Source of the DNA: Alicyclobacillaceae bacterium I2511
GTDB taxonomy: Bacteria > Bacillota > Bacilli > Alicyclobacillales > Alicyclobacillaceae
DNA: 64,000 nucleotides
Reading direction: 5' to 3'
NCBI GenBank assembly: GCA_003584005.1
Contig: QXHL01000003.1
Location: 1-64,000, forward strand
Shown here: one piece after another, positions 34,151 through 44,300 of the stretch
How positions within the stretch are numbered: position 1 is the stretch's first letter
Layout of the letters: each line of letters starts with the position of its first letter
The notes under the pieces: generated by a model
What the model was told of the DNA's origin: nothing
The model's database searches: none
The model's input: only the letters and a program-made list of their open reading frames with translations
Made by a program: the position numbers and the translations under genes

Positions 34151-35146
34151 TCAATACTGCTGTTTTGTGTCGACAATTCCATGCAGGGTCTGTCCATGCA
34201 CATACCGCAACAAATTTTCGGCAAAGAAGTGACAGGCCTTTGTCACATTGGTGGGACCAGACAAATGAGGGGTTACCACCAGGTTAGGGGTGGACCACAG
34301 GCGACTGTCTGGTGCAAGCGGTTCTTCGACAAACACATCCAACACGGCCCCACGAATTCTCCCCGCTTGAACAAAAGCCAGTAAAGCCTGTTCATCCACG
34401 AGTTCACCGCGCCCCACGTTAACGATAACAGCATTTGCTTTCATTTTGCTCAAAATTTCAGCCTGCACAACACCGCGAGTCTGAGCGGTCAACGGCAGGG
34501 TCAACACCAAAAAATCCAAGTCATGCACAAACTCTGGCCACTGCTCAGGACCAAAGCGACAATCCAAAATACCCATCCCATCCCTGTGGGCCGTCATTCC
34601 ATAAACGCGCATGTCAAAGGCCCTGGCTTTGCGGACCACTTCACGACCGATGGACCCCACCCCAGCCACACCCATGACCTTTCCGGACAGCCCTGGTAGA
34701 ACCCTTTGTTGCCACAGATGTGCCTGCTGTGCGAGTTGCAACGTTTCAATTTGCTTGGTCAAAAACAATACATAGGCAAAAACATACTCAGCAATATCCA
34801 CTCCAAACTGGTCGACAATACGTGTTAGAAGAACACTTTGGGGCCACGGACTGGATAAATTAAATGCCTTGTCAACGCCCGCCCCAGTCCACTGTACCCA
34901 GCGCACGTCCAAGCCAGCGGCCAGTAGTTGCACAGGAACCTGCCAGCCGAAAATGACCTCCACATCCTTCAGATTCGCTAAGGCAACATTCAATTCTTCA
35001 GCCCAAAGAACATTGCGCAACCCCAACTCTTGCAGTGTTGTCGCATACTGCCTGGCCTGCGTGGAATGATAAACCAACACCCTCGTTTGAACTGAACTCA
35101 AAGTCGTTTGAACTGAACTCAAAGTGATGTGACTAGCATTGTTCAT
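34151..35146 (-). CDS. D-isomer-specific 2-hydroxyacid dehydrogenase
   Basis: A 331-residue NAD(P)-dependent dehydrogenase of the glyoxylate/hydroxypyruvate reductase (GhrA-like) type. GVGSIG is the Rossmann motif, and the catalytic Arg, Glu and His appear as NVGRGELVDE, FVEEPLAP and VVTPHLSG. If the operon degrades ureides, reduction of glyoxylate would fit. The ATG at 35146 overlaps the permease stop (ATGA). The N-terminus contains a 7-residue duplication (TLSSVQT twice) from a 21-bp DNA tandem repeat, absent from typical family members. Confidence 0.87.
   Translation of the reverse strand: MNNASHITLSSVQTTLSSVQTRVLVYHSTQARQYATTLQELGLRNVLWAEELNVALANLKDVEVIFGWQVPVQLLAAGLDVRWVQWTGAGVDKAFNLSSPWPQSVLLTRIVDQFGVDIAEYVFAYVLFLTKQIETLQLAQQAHLWQQRVLPGLSGKVMGVAGVGSIGREVVRKARAFDMRVYGMTAHRDGMGILDCRFGPEQWPEFVHDLDFLVLTLPLTAQTRGVVQAEILSKMKANAVIVNVGRGELVDEQALLAFVQAGRIRGAVLDVFVEEPLAPDSRLWSTPNLVVTPHLSGPTNVTKACHFFAENLLRYVHGQTLHGIVDTKQQY
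35084..35125. repeat. 21-bp perfect tandem duplication inside a coding region
   Basis: Two identical 21-bp units (35084-35104 and 35105-35125) beginning CGTTTGAACTG duplicate seven codons at the N-terminus of the 2-hydroxyacid dehydrogenase. The reading frame is kept. Confidence 0.95.
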
Positions 35147-36501
35147 GCCCCTCTTTCCCCCTTTATGCACCCTGCATGCGCGGTCGCAACGGGCTTGTGC
35201 CGAAATACCAAGTGTTCAAGCAGCAGCACCAAAAGCACCCCAACAAGTAATCCGTTTCCTAACAAATAGCCAATGAGTGGGGGTAAATCTACCCAAGCCG
35301 TTGAAGGGACGAAAAATATTCCGACCCCAGACATTATAGACATACTGATGACATATAGGTCCCGTTGATTTAGAGGCATCGACTGAAAGTCTTTCAGCCC
35401 TAGTCCCAGCAACTGGCCAAATACAACAAACAAAACCGCATAGCCTACGGATTCTGGAAGGGTTGCTAAAAGGTTCCCTACCACAGGAACGCAGGCAATG
35501 ACCACAAGTAGACCATTGGCTAGTAAAAAGGGTAAACGAGCGGAAATTTTCGAGAGTTGAACAAAACTTGCTGATGTAGCTAAAGGGACATTGCCAACAA
35601 CCCCAAATACCCCTGCCAGCGCCGTGCCCAAGCCTGAAATCAAGGTTGCCCTACGAAACTGGTTAGGCTGTGCCTGCACCTCCGTTGCATGACCCATGGC
35701 GTATACACTCGAAATTAAGTTAGACAACAGCACTACCGCTGTAAATAAAGCGGTAATTGCGACACCCCACTGCAAACGGGGAATCCCAAAAGGGAATACT
35801 TGGGGAACAGCCAGGACGAGATGTGCCGTGGCCGGTAAACGGCCCCATCCCAATAGGGCAAACGCTGCCCATCCAATTGTCAGTGCAATGAGCACCGCAA
35901 AATTGCGTACCATCCCCCGCCCCTTGTTCATTAAGAATACCGTCAGAACCACTAAAGCAAGCGACACTAGCGCACTCCTGGGATGGATGAGTGCTCCGGC
36001 AGCACTGCCCATCCCTAAAATACCACGCAACAAAGTGGCCGCCAATTGCAGAGACAATAAGGTCATAAACACCCCCGTAACGGCTGGCGTAAACAGTCTT
36101 CTCACCGGATCTACCCAATTAAATAAAGCCAATAACACATAGAATATTCCCGCTAAAATGAGCCCAAATTCTAATTCCGGACGCAATTGAGACAGGCTTT
36201 CTCCCGTGTCCCGAGTCATTTGAATCAGGACCAAGAACACCCCCCACCACATCCCCGCTGGCCCTTCTACAATGGGAACCCGATGCCCCCACCAGGCTTG
36301 TGCCATTCCCAACAATCCAGAAACAAACAGAGTTCGTTCGGTAAGTGCTGCCGTACCTTGCACGCTTAATCCTAACGCGGGGCCCAAAACGATTGGCACC
36401 GTGATGACGCTGGCAAGGATGAACACAAACCACTGTGTCGCGGCCAAGAACACTACACTAGTACCGAGCGATGACTGTTCGGAACTTCCTTGACTCCGCA
36501 T
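35143..36501 (-). CDS. NCS2-family nucleobase permease (uracil/xanthine type)
   Basis: A 452-residue membrane protein with about 12-14 helices of the nucleobase:cation symporter-2 family. The family substrate loop is visible as VGNVPLATSASFVQLSKISAR, in the place of the usual N-x-G-x3-T-x-S region, and ALGLSVQGTAALTERTLFVSGL resembles the uracil permease N-terminus. The equivalent first-half motif VPIVEGPAGMWW is atypical, so the substrate may differ from uracil or xanthine. It is first in an operon with a dehydrogenase, an amidohydrolase, two thioesterases and an SDR enzyme. Confidence 0.85.
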   Translation of the reverse strand: MRSQGSSEQSSLGTSVVFLAATQWFVFILASVITVPIVLGPALGLSVQGTAALTERTLFVSGLLGMAQAWWGHRVPIVEGPAGMWWGVFLVLIQMTRDTGESLSQLRPELEFGLILAGIFYVLLALFNWVDPVRRLFTPAVTGVFMTLLSLQLAATLLRGILGMGSAAGALIHPRSALVSLALVVLTVFLMNKGRGMVRNFAVLIALTIGWAAFALLGWGRLPATAHLVLAVPQVFPFGIPRLQWGVAITALFTAVVLLSNLISSVYAMGHATEVQAQPNQFRRATLISGLGTALAGVFGVVGNVPLATSASFVQLSKISARLPFLLANGLLVVIACVPVVGNLLATLPESVGYAVLFVVFGQLLGLGLKDFQSMPLNQRDLYVISMSIMSGVGIFFVPSTAWVDLPPLIGYLLGNGLLVGVLLVLLLEHLVFRHKPVATAHAGCIKGERGA

Positions 36502-36583
36502 GCTTCTCCTCCCCCAAGCAACACCTTCATTGTATCAAATTCGTTAACAGGACAGGTATTTTCGACACCTATTATGCAAAGCC

Positions 36584-36613
36584 TTGAGACCCACTTGAAA
36601 AGCCCGTTATAAT
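36584..36613 (+). promoter_or_regulatory. Sigma-A-type promoter of tcdA
   Basis: TTGAGA (36584-36589) and TATAAT (36608-36613) with an 18-nt spacer, about 40 nt before the tcdA start. Confidence 0.75.
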
Positions 36614-36656
36614 TAACGTATAGTCTGCACTTTTCGACAGTAAAGGAGCTATCTTC

Positions 36657-37409
36657 ATGCCCAATCAGTTTTCGAGATTAGAACTTATTTATGGATCCGA
36701 AGGAATTTCTTTATTACAACAAAAAACCGTAGCAGTTCTTGGCGCCGGGGGTGTGGGGTCCTATGCAATGGAGGCATTGGCGCGCAGCGGCATTGGCCAC
36801 CTAGTGTTGATTGATAAGGATGTTGTGGATATCACCAATATTAATCGGCAGCTTCCGGCATTGTGGAACACAATCAACCGTTCCAAAGTCGAGGTCATGA
36901 AAGAGCGTATTGCACAAATTAACCCATTGTGCAGGGTTGAAGCGCTGCAAATTTTTTTCAACGAATCAAATCGTTCTACACTGTTTGATTATAATCCGGA
37001 CTATGTCGTCGACGCCATTGATATGGTTTCTGCAAAAATCATGCTCATTGCGGATTGCATCCACCGCGACATCCCTATTGTAGCCAGCATGGGAGCGGCC
37101 AACAAGTTAGATCCCACAGGGTTTCGCGTGATGGATCTCGCCGACACAAAGGTCGACCCAATTGCCAAGATATTGCGACGAGAGTTAAGAAAGTTAGGCA
37201 TTGAACGAGGTGTAAAAACCGTCTGCTCACTAGAGTCTCCCCGCCCGCTAAGAGAAGCGGTTCGACACAATCCCGCCGCCAATTTAGACAATTCCACCCC
37301 TGTGCGCAAAACAAGACAGCCACCTGCTAGCACAGCTTACGTGCCCTCGGTGGCTGGTCTCATTCTCGCCAGTGTCGTCATCCATGACTTGTTGGGAGTT
37401 CACTTGTAG
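36657..37409 (+). CDS. tcdA: tRNA threonylcarbamoyladenosine dehydratase
   Basis: A 250-residue E1-like (ThiF/MoeB superfamily) enzyme that cyclises the t6A37 modification of tRNA to ct6A using ATP. The Rossmann motif is LGAGGVGSYAMEALARSGIG, DKDVVDITNINRQ carries the conserved Arg-Gln, and DIPIVASMGAANKLDP matches the CsdL/YrvM subfamily. TAAAGGAGC lies eight nucleotides before the ATG. The C-terminal 40 residues hold a Pro/Thr/Arg-rich insert before PSVAGLILASVVI. It is monocistronic and convergent with the YmfH gene. Confidence 0.92.
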   Translation: MPNQFSRLELIYGSEGISLLQQKTVAVLGAGGVGSYAMEALARSGIGHLVLIDKDVVDITNINRQLPALWNTINRSKVEVMKERIAQINPLCRVEALQIFFNESNRSTLFDYNPDYVVDAIDMVSAKIMLIADCIHRDIPIVASMGAANKLDPTGFRVMDLADTKVDPIAKILRRELRKLGIERGVKTVCSLESPRPLREAVRHNPAANLDNSTPVRKTRQPPASTAYVPSVAGLILASVVIHDLLGVHL

Positions 37410-37425
37410 GTTTGAATCAAACTGC

Positions 37426-38709
37426 TTAGCTACGAGGCAACACGACAGAAAGGGCACAGCGATCTGGAATAAAATGGTCTTTCAATCGCTGATTAGCTTG
37501 CCCCAATGTCATCCCTTGCAGCACTGAGGCCGTATCAAAAACGTTTGCACCCTTCAGATGATACGACATCATGGCTCGGCCAAGGTAGCCTGGGGCATCC
37601 AGAGTGCTGTAAAATCGGCCAATGGCCTTCCGACGACAACGTTCAAAATCCTCTTCCGACAATCCAATGTCCTGAAATTTACGAACATGATTCAAAATTT
37701 CCTGATACAAGTTTTCTGGATGACTGGTATTCCCCCCCACTAGGGAATACCCATACCCCGCAGTCAACTCATATTCCCAACCGAAAGAAGCGTCAATTTT
37801 TCCTTGGTCAATTTGTGAATGATAAAACTCACTGCTATGACCAAACAATACATCCAGCACGAGCCCTGTCAGCAATTCTTGCTCTAGCAAAGACTGACCC
37901 TGTTGTCCTGCAGAATCCTTCCATCCCACCAAGCAACGAGCCTGACTCACCGCTAAACTGATTTCGCCACGAGTCCGATTCACCCCTACAGGTTCTACCG
38001 GGTAATTTCGTTCCACCAAAGGTACGGGAGAAAAAGTTTTACGTTCCTGGTTTTCCCGCACTGTCTTCATCATTTGTACCTCGTCAAATCCCCCTACGGC
38101 AACAAAGACCATATTGGCAGGGTGATAAAAGCTGTCATAACACCGATATAAAATCTCCTTATCAATCTTTGCGATACTCTCTTGAGTTCCCGCAATGTCG
38201 ATGCGAACAGGGTGTTCTGCGTACAAATTCCGTAACAATTCATAAAATGCTCTCGTGTCAGGGTTGTCCTGATACATCTGAATTTCTTGCCCGATGATAC
38301 CCTTTTCCTTTTCCACTGTCTGCTCCGTAAAATACGGTTCCTGAACAAAATCCAACAGAGTTGCAACGTTTTCTGCTATGCTCCCTGTTGCAGAAAACAG
38401 ATAGGCTGTCATATCAAAGGTGGTAAATGCATTTGCAGAAGCACCGTTACGGGAGAATTCAGGAAAAACATCCCCCCGTGGAGAATCGAACATCTTGTGT
38501 TCAAGAAAGTGAGCAACTCCGTCCGGTACCGCTGTAAATTTTGTCTCTCCTGCGATGCGAAATGTCCTGTCAATAGACCCGTAGTGTGTGGCCAACGCAC
38601 AAAAGGATTGGCGAAAGCCAGGCTTAGGAAGCAACAGCACATGCAGTCCATTGGCCAACTGTTCTTCGACAACCCGAATCCCCAGTTGCTGATGCTCATG
38701 CACCTGCAT
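37426..38709 (-). CDS. M16-family zinc peptidase, YmfH-like
   Basis: A 427-residue pitrilysin-family protein. The inverted zinc motif HxxEH is intact (H67-FLE-H71), and a downstream Glu in the EKEKGIIGQEI segment completes the site. YmfF and YmfH are encoded side by side in Bacilli and probably form a heterodimer, in which this is the active subunit. The substrate is unknown; peptide processing is assumed. The ATG at 38709 follows GGAGG by about 10 nt and lies inside the end of the ymfF gene (14-nt overlap). Confidence 0.87.
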   Translation of the reverse strand: MQVHEHQQLGIRVVEEQLANGLHVLLLPKPGFRQSFCALATHYGSIDRTFRIAGETKFTAVPDGVAHFLEHKMFDSPRGDVFPEFSRNGASANAFTTFDMTAYLFSATGSIAENVATLLDFVQEPYFTEQTVEKEKGIIGQEIQMYQDNPDTRAFYELLRNLYAEHPVRIDIAGTQESIAKIDKEILYRCYDSFYHPANMVFVAVGGFDEVQMMKTVRENQERKTFSPVPLVERNYPVEPVGVNRTRGEISLAVSQARCLVGWKDSAGQQGQSLLEQELLTGLVLDVLFGHSSEFYHSQIDQGKIDASFGWEYELTAGYGYSLVGGNTSHPENLYQEILNHVRKFQDIGLSEEDFERCRRKAIGRFYSTLDAPGYLGRAMMSYHLKGANVFDTASVLQGMTLGQANQRLKDHFIPDRCALSVVLPRS

Positions 38710-40009
38710 GGGCTGCCGCCTCCTCACCGTGTAGAAAATAAATGGTATCCAACTGTAAATGCGCTGCCGCAGCGGCCACATCCTCTTTTTTAAGCTTACT
38801 CAATTGTTCCAATATATCCTGAGTGTCTCGCAGGCTACCCGCAAGCACACCTTGAAAATGGATGTCTGCCAGAGTCAAGGGCTGATCCATTGCCTGCATG
38901 TACTGATTGCGTAGCCCTCTACGTGTAAACTCCATCTCCTCGTCTGTAATTTCACCGCTCTGAAGAGCAGTAACCTGTTCCATCGCGATATCTGTCACTT
39001 TATCCTTATTGGACATCTCTATCCCACTCTGTACTACTGTCATCCCTGTTAACCCATCCAAACGACTGGACGCATAATAGGCCAACCCAGCCCGTTCCCT
39101 CACATGCACAAACAACTTCGAGTGTGGAAACCCGCCCAATATTCCGTTTGCAAACAGCAAAGCCGGGTACTCTTTATCCCCATAGCCAATCCCTGTGCGA
39201 AAGCCGAGGTTAAGTTTCCCCTGCACCACATCCTGCACCTCAGCCACTTGCCGTACTTGTCCCGCTCGCACGAGGATGGCCTGCGTATAAGTAGAATTTA
39301 TTCGACTGACGGTGGGAAACACGGGAGCTAAAATTTCTTGCACCTCGCTTACCATTCCTTCGGGATGGGCAAATCGGCCAACTAAGTAAACATAAATCTC
39401 TGCTTCCCGCAATAGCTTTTGCTGCGCGTCCCACAGTTGTGAAGCCGTTATTCCTGTCAGATCTTCAAGCAGACCTAAACGAGGCAAGCCCGCAGGTTCA
39501 TCTTCACACATTGCAGCTAAGCAGCGCTCAAGGGCATAAGCAATTTTATCATCCATCAGGGATTCAATTCGCTTCTTATGCAAGGTTTTTTCGCGTGTCA
39601 CTGCGGCCATAGAAAACCTTTCCGGTCCTCCAGAAGGATTGCCAATCAGTTGGGCCACAAATTGCAATAGGTCATGAAAAACACCCTGTGCCACAGTAAA
39701 AACGGTCTCATCGGGTACACTGGCGTACAACTCCGCTACCTGAACATCGCCCCGCTTGTTGCTTAGCGTACGCACGGAAGCACCCAATAGGGTTTCCGCA
39801 TAACGGGAAACTGCCAACGGAGTAGGATGTGCTGAAGTCCCTTCCAGCCACAAGTAGGGTAAAAGCGCCCAAGGTGTCAAAGTTTCTCGCCGTAGGGGTG
39901 TCACCAACTTGACAGTTAAGTGACGAGTGTGAAACTGTTTGGAGGGTAGTACTTGAATATGAACCCGCCCAGACCTATAACTTTGAAATTGTTCCTGAAT
40001 ATCGGCCAT
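38696..40009 (-). CDS. M16-family inactive partner, YmfF-like
   Basis: A 437-residue pitrilysin-fold protein without the HxxEH zinc motif; the equivalent segment reads LLPYLWLEGTSAHP. It does keep the family C-terminal fold (FVHVRERAGLAYYASSRLDG). It therefore probably acts as the non-catalytic half of a YmfF-YmfH dimer. The ATG at 40009 follows GGAGGACTGAGG. First of a two-gene operon. Confidence 0.87.
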   Translation of the reverse strand: MADIQEQFQSYRSGRVHIQVLPSKQFHTRHLTVKLVTPLRRETLTPWALLPYLWLEGTSAHPTPLAVSRYAETLLGASVRTLSNKRGDVQVAELYASVPDETVFTVAQGVFHDLLQFVAQLIGNPSGGPERFSMAAVTREKTLHKKRIESLMDDKIAYALERCLAAMCEDEPAGLPRLGLLEDLTGITASQLWDAQQKLLREAEIYVYLVGRFAHPEGMVSEVQEILAPVFPTVSRINSTYTQAILVRAGQVRQVAEVQDVVQGKLNLGFRTGIGYGDKEYPALLFANGILGGFPHSKLFVHVRERAGLAYYASSRLDGLTGMTVVQSGIEMSNKDKVTDIAMEQVTALQSGEITDEEMEFTRRGLRNQYMQAMDQPLTLADIHFQGVLAGSLRDTQDILEQLSKLKKEDVAAAAAHLQLDTIYFLHGEEAAAHAGA

Positions 40010-40130
40010 CCTCAGTCCTCCGAAGAAAAAAGTCAAACTGATGTTCATTATATCCCACGGGCGCTCTTCCATCCAATCTCACTTAACAAATAATTAAATC
40101 AACTTAAAATAATATCCGCATCGAATTTAT

Positions 40131-40361
40131 TCAATGAGATACCTGGTTGCGAGCCGCAGACTGTGCAATATCAAAATCAGACCGAGAAATAATTTGCGCG
40201 TTCCGGATCCACTGTTGCACTTCCCGATTCATGCGGGGGGCAACGTACTTTGCGGCTCCGTGACGCGCAATTACTTCGTGTTTTGAAAGATGGTGTTGAG
40301 TCAAACAATGAAAGTTTGTTAAGGCCTCCATCAGTTCACCACAAACAGGACACTGAAACAA
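40131..40361 (-). CDS. Small putative zinc-binding protein
   Basis: A 76-residue protein opening with CPVCGELM and continuing FHCLTQHHLSKHEV, a Cys2-His2-like arrangement reminiscent of MucR-type or C2H2 fingers with a LTxxHLxxH turn. It then has a basic region with PRMNREVQQWIRNAQ. It may bind nucleic acid; no specific family is recognised. I choose the TTG at 40361 because AAGGGG lies 5-6 nt upstream; an ATG 10 codons earlier has no ribosome site. Confidence 0.55.
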   Translation of the reverse strand: MFQCPVCGELMEALTNFHCLTQHHLSKHEVIARHGAAKYVAPRMNREVQQWIRNAQIISRSDFDIAQSAARNQVSH

Positions 40362-40582
40362 TGAAACCCCTTCCTTCGTACGCCACATCAACTGCTGTTA
40401 CCGAAATTTATACGGCTAATGGTTTGGCCTTATGCCCGCCTCTATTTGCTGATTATCCAACATATTCAATCCCAATCAACCCTGTTCACAGGTCGACAAA
40501 CCTTGTCGGTTGAAATGAGGATTCCCGGTAGTATATGATGATTCTGTTGTACACACACATAGCCATTGAGGGGGAATTCTGT

Positions 40583-40819
40583 TTGGCATTTGTTATTACG
40601 TCACCTTGTATCGACGAGAAGGCTGCGGACTGTGTGGAAACTTGCCCGGTGGACGCCATCCACGAGGGTGCAGACCAGTATTATATTGACCCTGACACCT
40701 GTATCGACTGTGGTGCCTGCGAGGCTGTCTGCCCAGTGAGCGCCATTTACCAAGAAGACTTCGTTCCAGAAGAGGAAAAGTCATTCATCGAAAAAAACAG
40801 AGCCTTCTTTCAAAAGTAA
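40583..40819 (+). CDS. 7Fe ferredoxin ([3Fe-4S][4Fe-4S])
   Basis: A 78-residue ferredoxin. C9, C17 and C50 would bind the [3Fe-4S] cluster and C21, C40, C43 and C46 the [4Fe-4S] cluster; the residue that would be the fourth ligand of a second 4Fe cluster is not cysteine. The acidic C-terminal helix region is typical of Bacillus-type 7Fe ferredoxins. The TTG at 40583 lies eight nucleotides after GAGGGGG and gives the family N-terminus AFVITSPC. It is a plausible electron acceptor for the two KorAB enzymes. Confidence 0.92.
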   Translation: MAFVITSPCIDEKAADCVETCPVDAIHEGADQYYIDPDTCIDCGACEAVCPVSAIYQEDFVPEEEKSFIEKNRAFFQK

Positions 40820-40828
40820 GTTACCGTG

Positions 40829-40865
40829 TGTCCGGAAAGGGAGCAGGACAGACCCTATCCGGACA
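40829..40865. terminator. Hairpin after the ferredoxin gene, related to the 16265 element ends
   Basis: TGTCCGGA pairs with TCCGGACA, extended by AGGG / CCCT after one mismatch, around an 11-nt loop. It begins nine nucleotides after the ferredoxin stop and probably terminates its transcript, although the T-tract is poor. The arm TGTCCGGAAAGGG is shared with the terminal repeats at 16265. Confidence 0.6.
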
Positions 40866-41069
40866 GTCTCTTGTAGTAAAAACGTTAAATATTCGGACAA
40901 ATTACTCACTTCCCAGTTTGATACCAGGGTCCCATCAAGTTCAGTGGACCCTTGCTGTCAGGCGATAAAGATATATATACATTTACAAAAGTGTTGGATA
41001 GCCCCACAGATAAAGAAAAAGTGCCAGAGATAAGAATTAACCATCAGGCGGATCTGCGCAATCCCAAAA
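40866..41069. other. Intergenic region
   Basis: About 200 nt of AT-rich DNA without gene or clear signal. Nothing further is seen here. Confidence 0.3.
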
Positions 41070-41177
41070 TCATTTCAACACACCCGTCCAGTGCAGCCAG
41101 ACCACTGCCGAACTGAGCGAGAACACCGCCGCCGCGAACAAAGCAACCTCTAACTGAATTCTATCCTGCCTGCGCAT
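41070..41177 (-). CDS. Small membrane peptide, 35 residues
   Basis: The ATG at 41177 follows GGGAGG with a 7-8 nt gap, an excellent ribosome site. The product begins MRRQDRIQLEV and is then one hydrophobic helix (VALFAAAVFSLSSAVVWL), ending WTGVLK. Positive N-terminus plus a single helix predicts a small inner-membrane protein with the N-terminus inside. The family is unknown; gene callers would miss it because of its length. It lies downstream of icmF on the same strand, past the icmF terminator. Confidence 0.55.
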   Translation of the reverse strand: MRRQDRIQLEVALFAAAVFSLSSAVVWLHWTGVLK

Positions 41178-41302
41178 TGTGCCACCTCCCGGTCCACATA
41201 CCCAACCCCAGCGGACCGCATCCTAGTATGCCCCCATTTCGACCTCCTGTAACCAGTTATTCCGTTATAACAAAATAATCACATCTGAAGGACCACGAGA
41301 AA

Positions 41303-41330
41303 ACCCGTCTTGGATTGAACCAAGACGGGT
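41303..41330 (-). terminator. Terminator of icmF
   Basis: ACCCGTCTTGG / CCAAGACGGGT, a perfect 11-bp stem with a 6-nt loop, followed on the minus strand by TTTTCTCG. It starts about 57 nt after the icmF stop. Confidence 0.9.
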
Positions 41331-41387
41331 GTCGAAATGTGAAGCACAAGGGATGTGAAGCGAAAGGATAGATCTGAGGATATAAAA

Positions 41388-44300
41388 TCACATATTGCGC
41401 CGATAGCGTCCCCCCACTTCATATAAAGCCTGCGTAATTTGACCCAAACTTGCCACTTGGACAGTTTCCATCAGTTCTGCAAACAAGTTCCCACCGGATT
41501 TTGCCACCTGTTGCAAACGTTCCAAGGCAGGTCCGACCTCTTGCGCATGTTGTTCTTGGAAAGCCCGTAAATTTTCAATTTGCGCGTCCTTTTCTGTTTT
41601 GTTTGCTCGAGCCAATTCAATTTTTTGTGGCACATAGCCGGGTTCAAGTGTCATCGGGTTAATAAATGTATTCACCCCGATGATAGGCAACTGACCTGAG
41701 TGTTTAAGTTGCTCATAGTACATCGATTCCTCTTGAATTTTTCCACGTTGGTATTGCAACTCCATGGCCCCTAAAACTCCACCCCGGTCATTCAGCCGCA
41801 AAAACTCTGCCAACACCGCTTCTTCCACCCAGTCCGTCAATTTTTCCATGATAAAGGAACCTTGCAATGAATTCTCATTTTTTGTCAATCCAAACTCCCG
41901 ATTAATAATCATTTGGATGGCCATTGCCCGGCGTACCGATTCCTCTGTGGGAGTTGTAATCGCTTCGTCATAGGCATTTGTGTGCAAGGAATTGCAGTTG
42001 TCGTTGAGTGCAATCAAGGCTTGTAACGTGGTGCGAATGTCATTAAAATCAATTTCTTGAGCATGCAGGGAACGCCCAGAAGTCTGGATGTGATATTTCA
42101 GCTTTTGGCTACGTTCGTTGGCACCATACTTATATTTCATCACAACAGACCAAATCCGGCGCGCTACCCTACCAATTACAGTATATTCAGGATCCATCCC
42201 ATTACTAAAGAAAAAGGAAAGATTTTGAGCAAAGTCATCCACCTTCATACCCCGAGACAGGTAGTATTCTACATACGTAAAGGCATTTGCAAGCGTGAAT
42301 GCCAATTGCGTCAACGGGTTTGCTCCCGCCTCCGCGATGTGATAGCCACTGATACTCACGGAATAATAATTTCGAACATGGTGTTCAATAAAGTACTGCT
42401 GAATATCGCCCATCATGCGCAAAGCGAATTCAGTGGAAAAGATACAGGTGTTCTGCCCTTGGTCCTCCTTCAAAATGTCCGCTTGTACGGTCCCCCGCAC
42501 TTTGAACAGGGTCTGTTCCTGCAGTTGCGTATACTCGTTACTGTCCGGACTGTGCCCAGTCTGCTCCACAAACCGGCGCACCTGTTGACGAATTGCCGTA
42601 TTCATATACATGGCCAAAATTTCTGGTGCCGGACCGTTGATGGTCATAGAAACGCTGGTGTTGGGGTCGCACAGATCAAATCCCCCATATAACTTTTCCA
42701 TGTCTTCCAATGTGCAGATTGAAACTCCACTTTCACCTATTTTCCCATAAATATCTGGACGTTCATCTGGATCTTCCCCATAAAGAGTGACACTGTCAAA
42801 AGCCGTCGATAGCCGTTTGGCAGGATCGTTTTTCGATAAATAGTGAAAACGCCGATTGGTTCGCTCTGGTGTGCCCTCACCCGCAAATTGTCGTCGTGGT
42901 TCCTCGTCTGCCCGTCTTAAAGAAAATACACCCGCTGTAAAGGGAAACTCACCCGGGACATTTTCCTCCATCGACCAGCGAACAATCTCTCCCCAGTCCT
43001 GAAAGTTTGGGAGTATCACCCGCGGAATCCGGGTACCCGACAGCGACACCGTAAATAAGGGTTGACGAATCTCCTGATTGCGAACACGGGTGACAAACTC
43101 TTCCCCCTCATAGCGCGCCCGTTTACGCTGCCACTCGTCTAAAATAAGCTTTGCATCGTGATCCATTTGATTCCATGTCTGGTCATACAGTTTTTGAAGG
43201 ACAGTTGTTGGCGTATCCTGAAAGGAAGCAGATGTGTCTGGCATAGGCTGCGTTTTGTTAAGAGTTGCTAATGCCCCCCACAACTGAAAGGCCTGCCGTG
43301 CCAGGTCCTCCTGATGCTGCACCCGCTGATGATAGGCGCGCACAGTTTGGACAATTTCCTGCAGATACTGCACCCGGTCCCCAGGAATGATTCCCGTCAC
43401 CGATTTTTGTATATCCCCTGCAGACTCGTGACTTTCCGGAAATGCAGCCATTTTATCTCGAATCGCTTGTACAAGTGCCTGGTAAAATCGATTTGTACCC
43501 GAATCGTTAAACTGGCTGGCTACTGTGCCATACACGGGCATCTCCTCAGGACGACTGGAAAAGGCGTTGCGATTCCGTTGCACCTGTTTCTGCACGTGAT
43601 GCAAAGCATCTTCCGCACCGCGGCGGTCAAACTTATTGACAACGATTAGATCCGCGTAATCCAACATGTCAATTTTTTCTAATTGTGAAGGTGCGCCAAA
43701 TTCCGCCGTCATTACATAAACTGCAATGTCTGCAATTTCCGCCACTTGAGCATTCCCCTGGCCGATGCCACTCGTTTCGACTAAAATCAAGTCAAACCCG
43801 GCTGCACGAACCACATCCATTGCCTCCTGAATCGCTGCGGACAATTCGCTATGGGACTGACGAGTGGCTAGACTTCGCATGTAAACGTGGGGGCTGTAAA
43901 TGGAATTCATGCGTATGCGGTCCCCTAACAAGGCACCTCCTGTCTTTTGACGGGACGGATCTACAGACAAAATGGCAATCGACATGTCCGGAAAATCAAA
44001 TAAAAATCGTCGCACCAGTTCATCTGTTAAAGACGACTTTCCCGCCCCACCCGTACCAGTGATGCCCACCACAGGCACAAAACCAGCCCGCTCCTTCACG
44101 GCCGCCATCACGTCCCCATAGTGGGCCACAGGCAATTCATGCTTAGCCTCCGCAAACGTAATGACTTTCGCGATAGCACGCGGTTCACTCACACGCAAAT
44201 CAGCAATTAGCTCCTCTATCCCCAAATCCTTTGGCCTATCACACTGTCGCAACATCTCATTGATCATTCCCTGCAGGCCCATTTTCTGTCCATCTGCAGG

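Noticed and set aside
42057-42692. 211-codon frame antisense to icmF
   Set aside because: It lies wholly inside a well-supported large gene on the other strand, lacks a ribosome site and resembles nothing.
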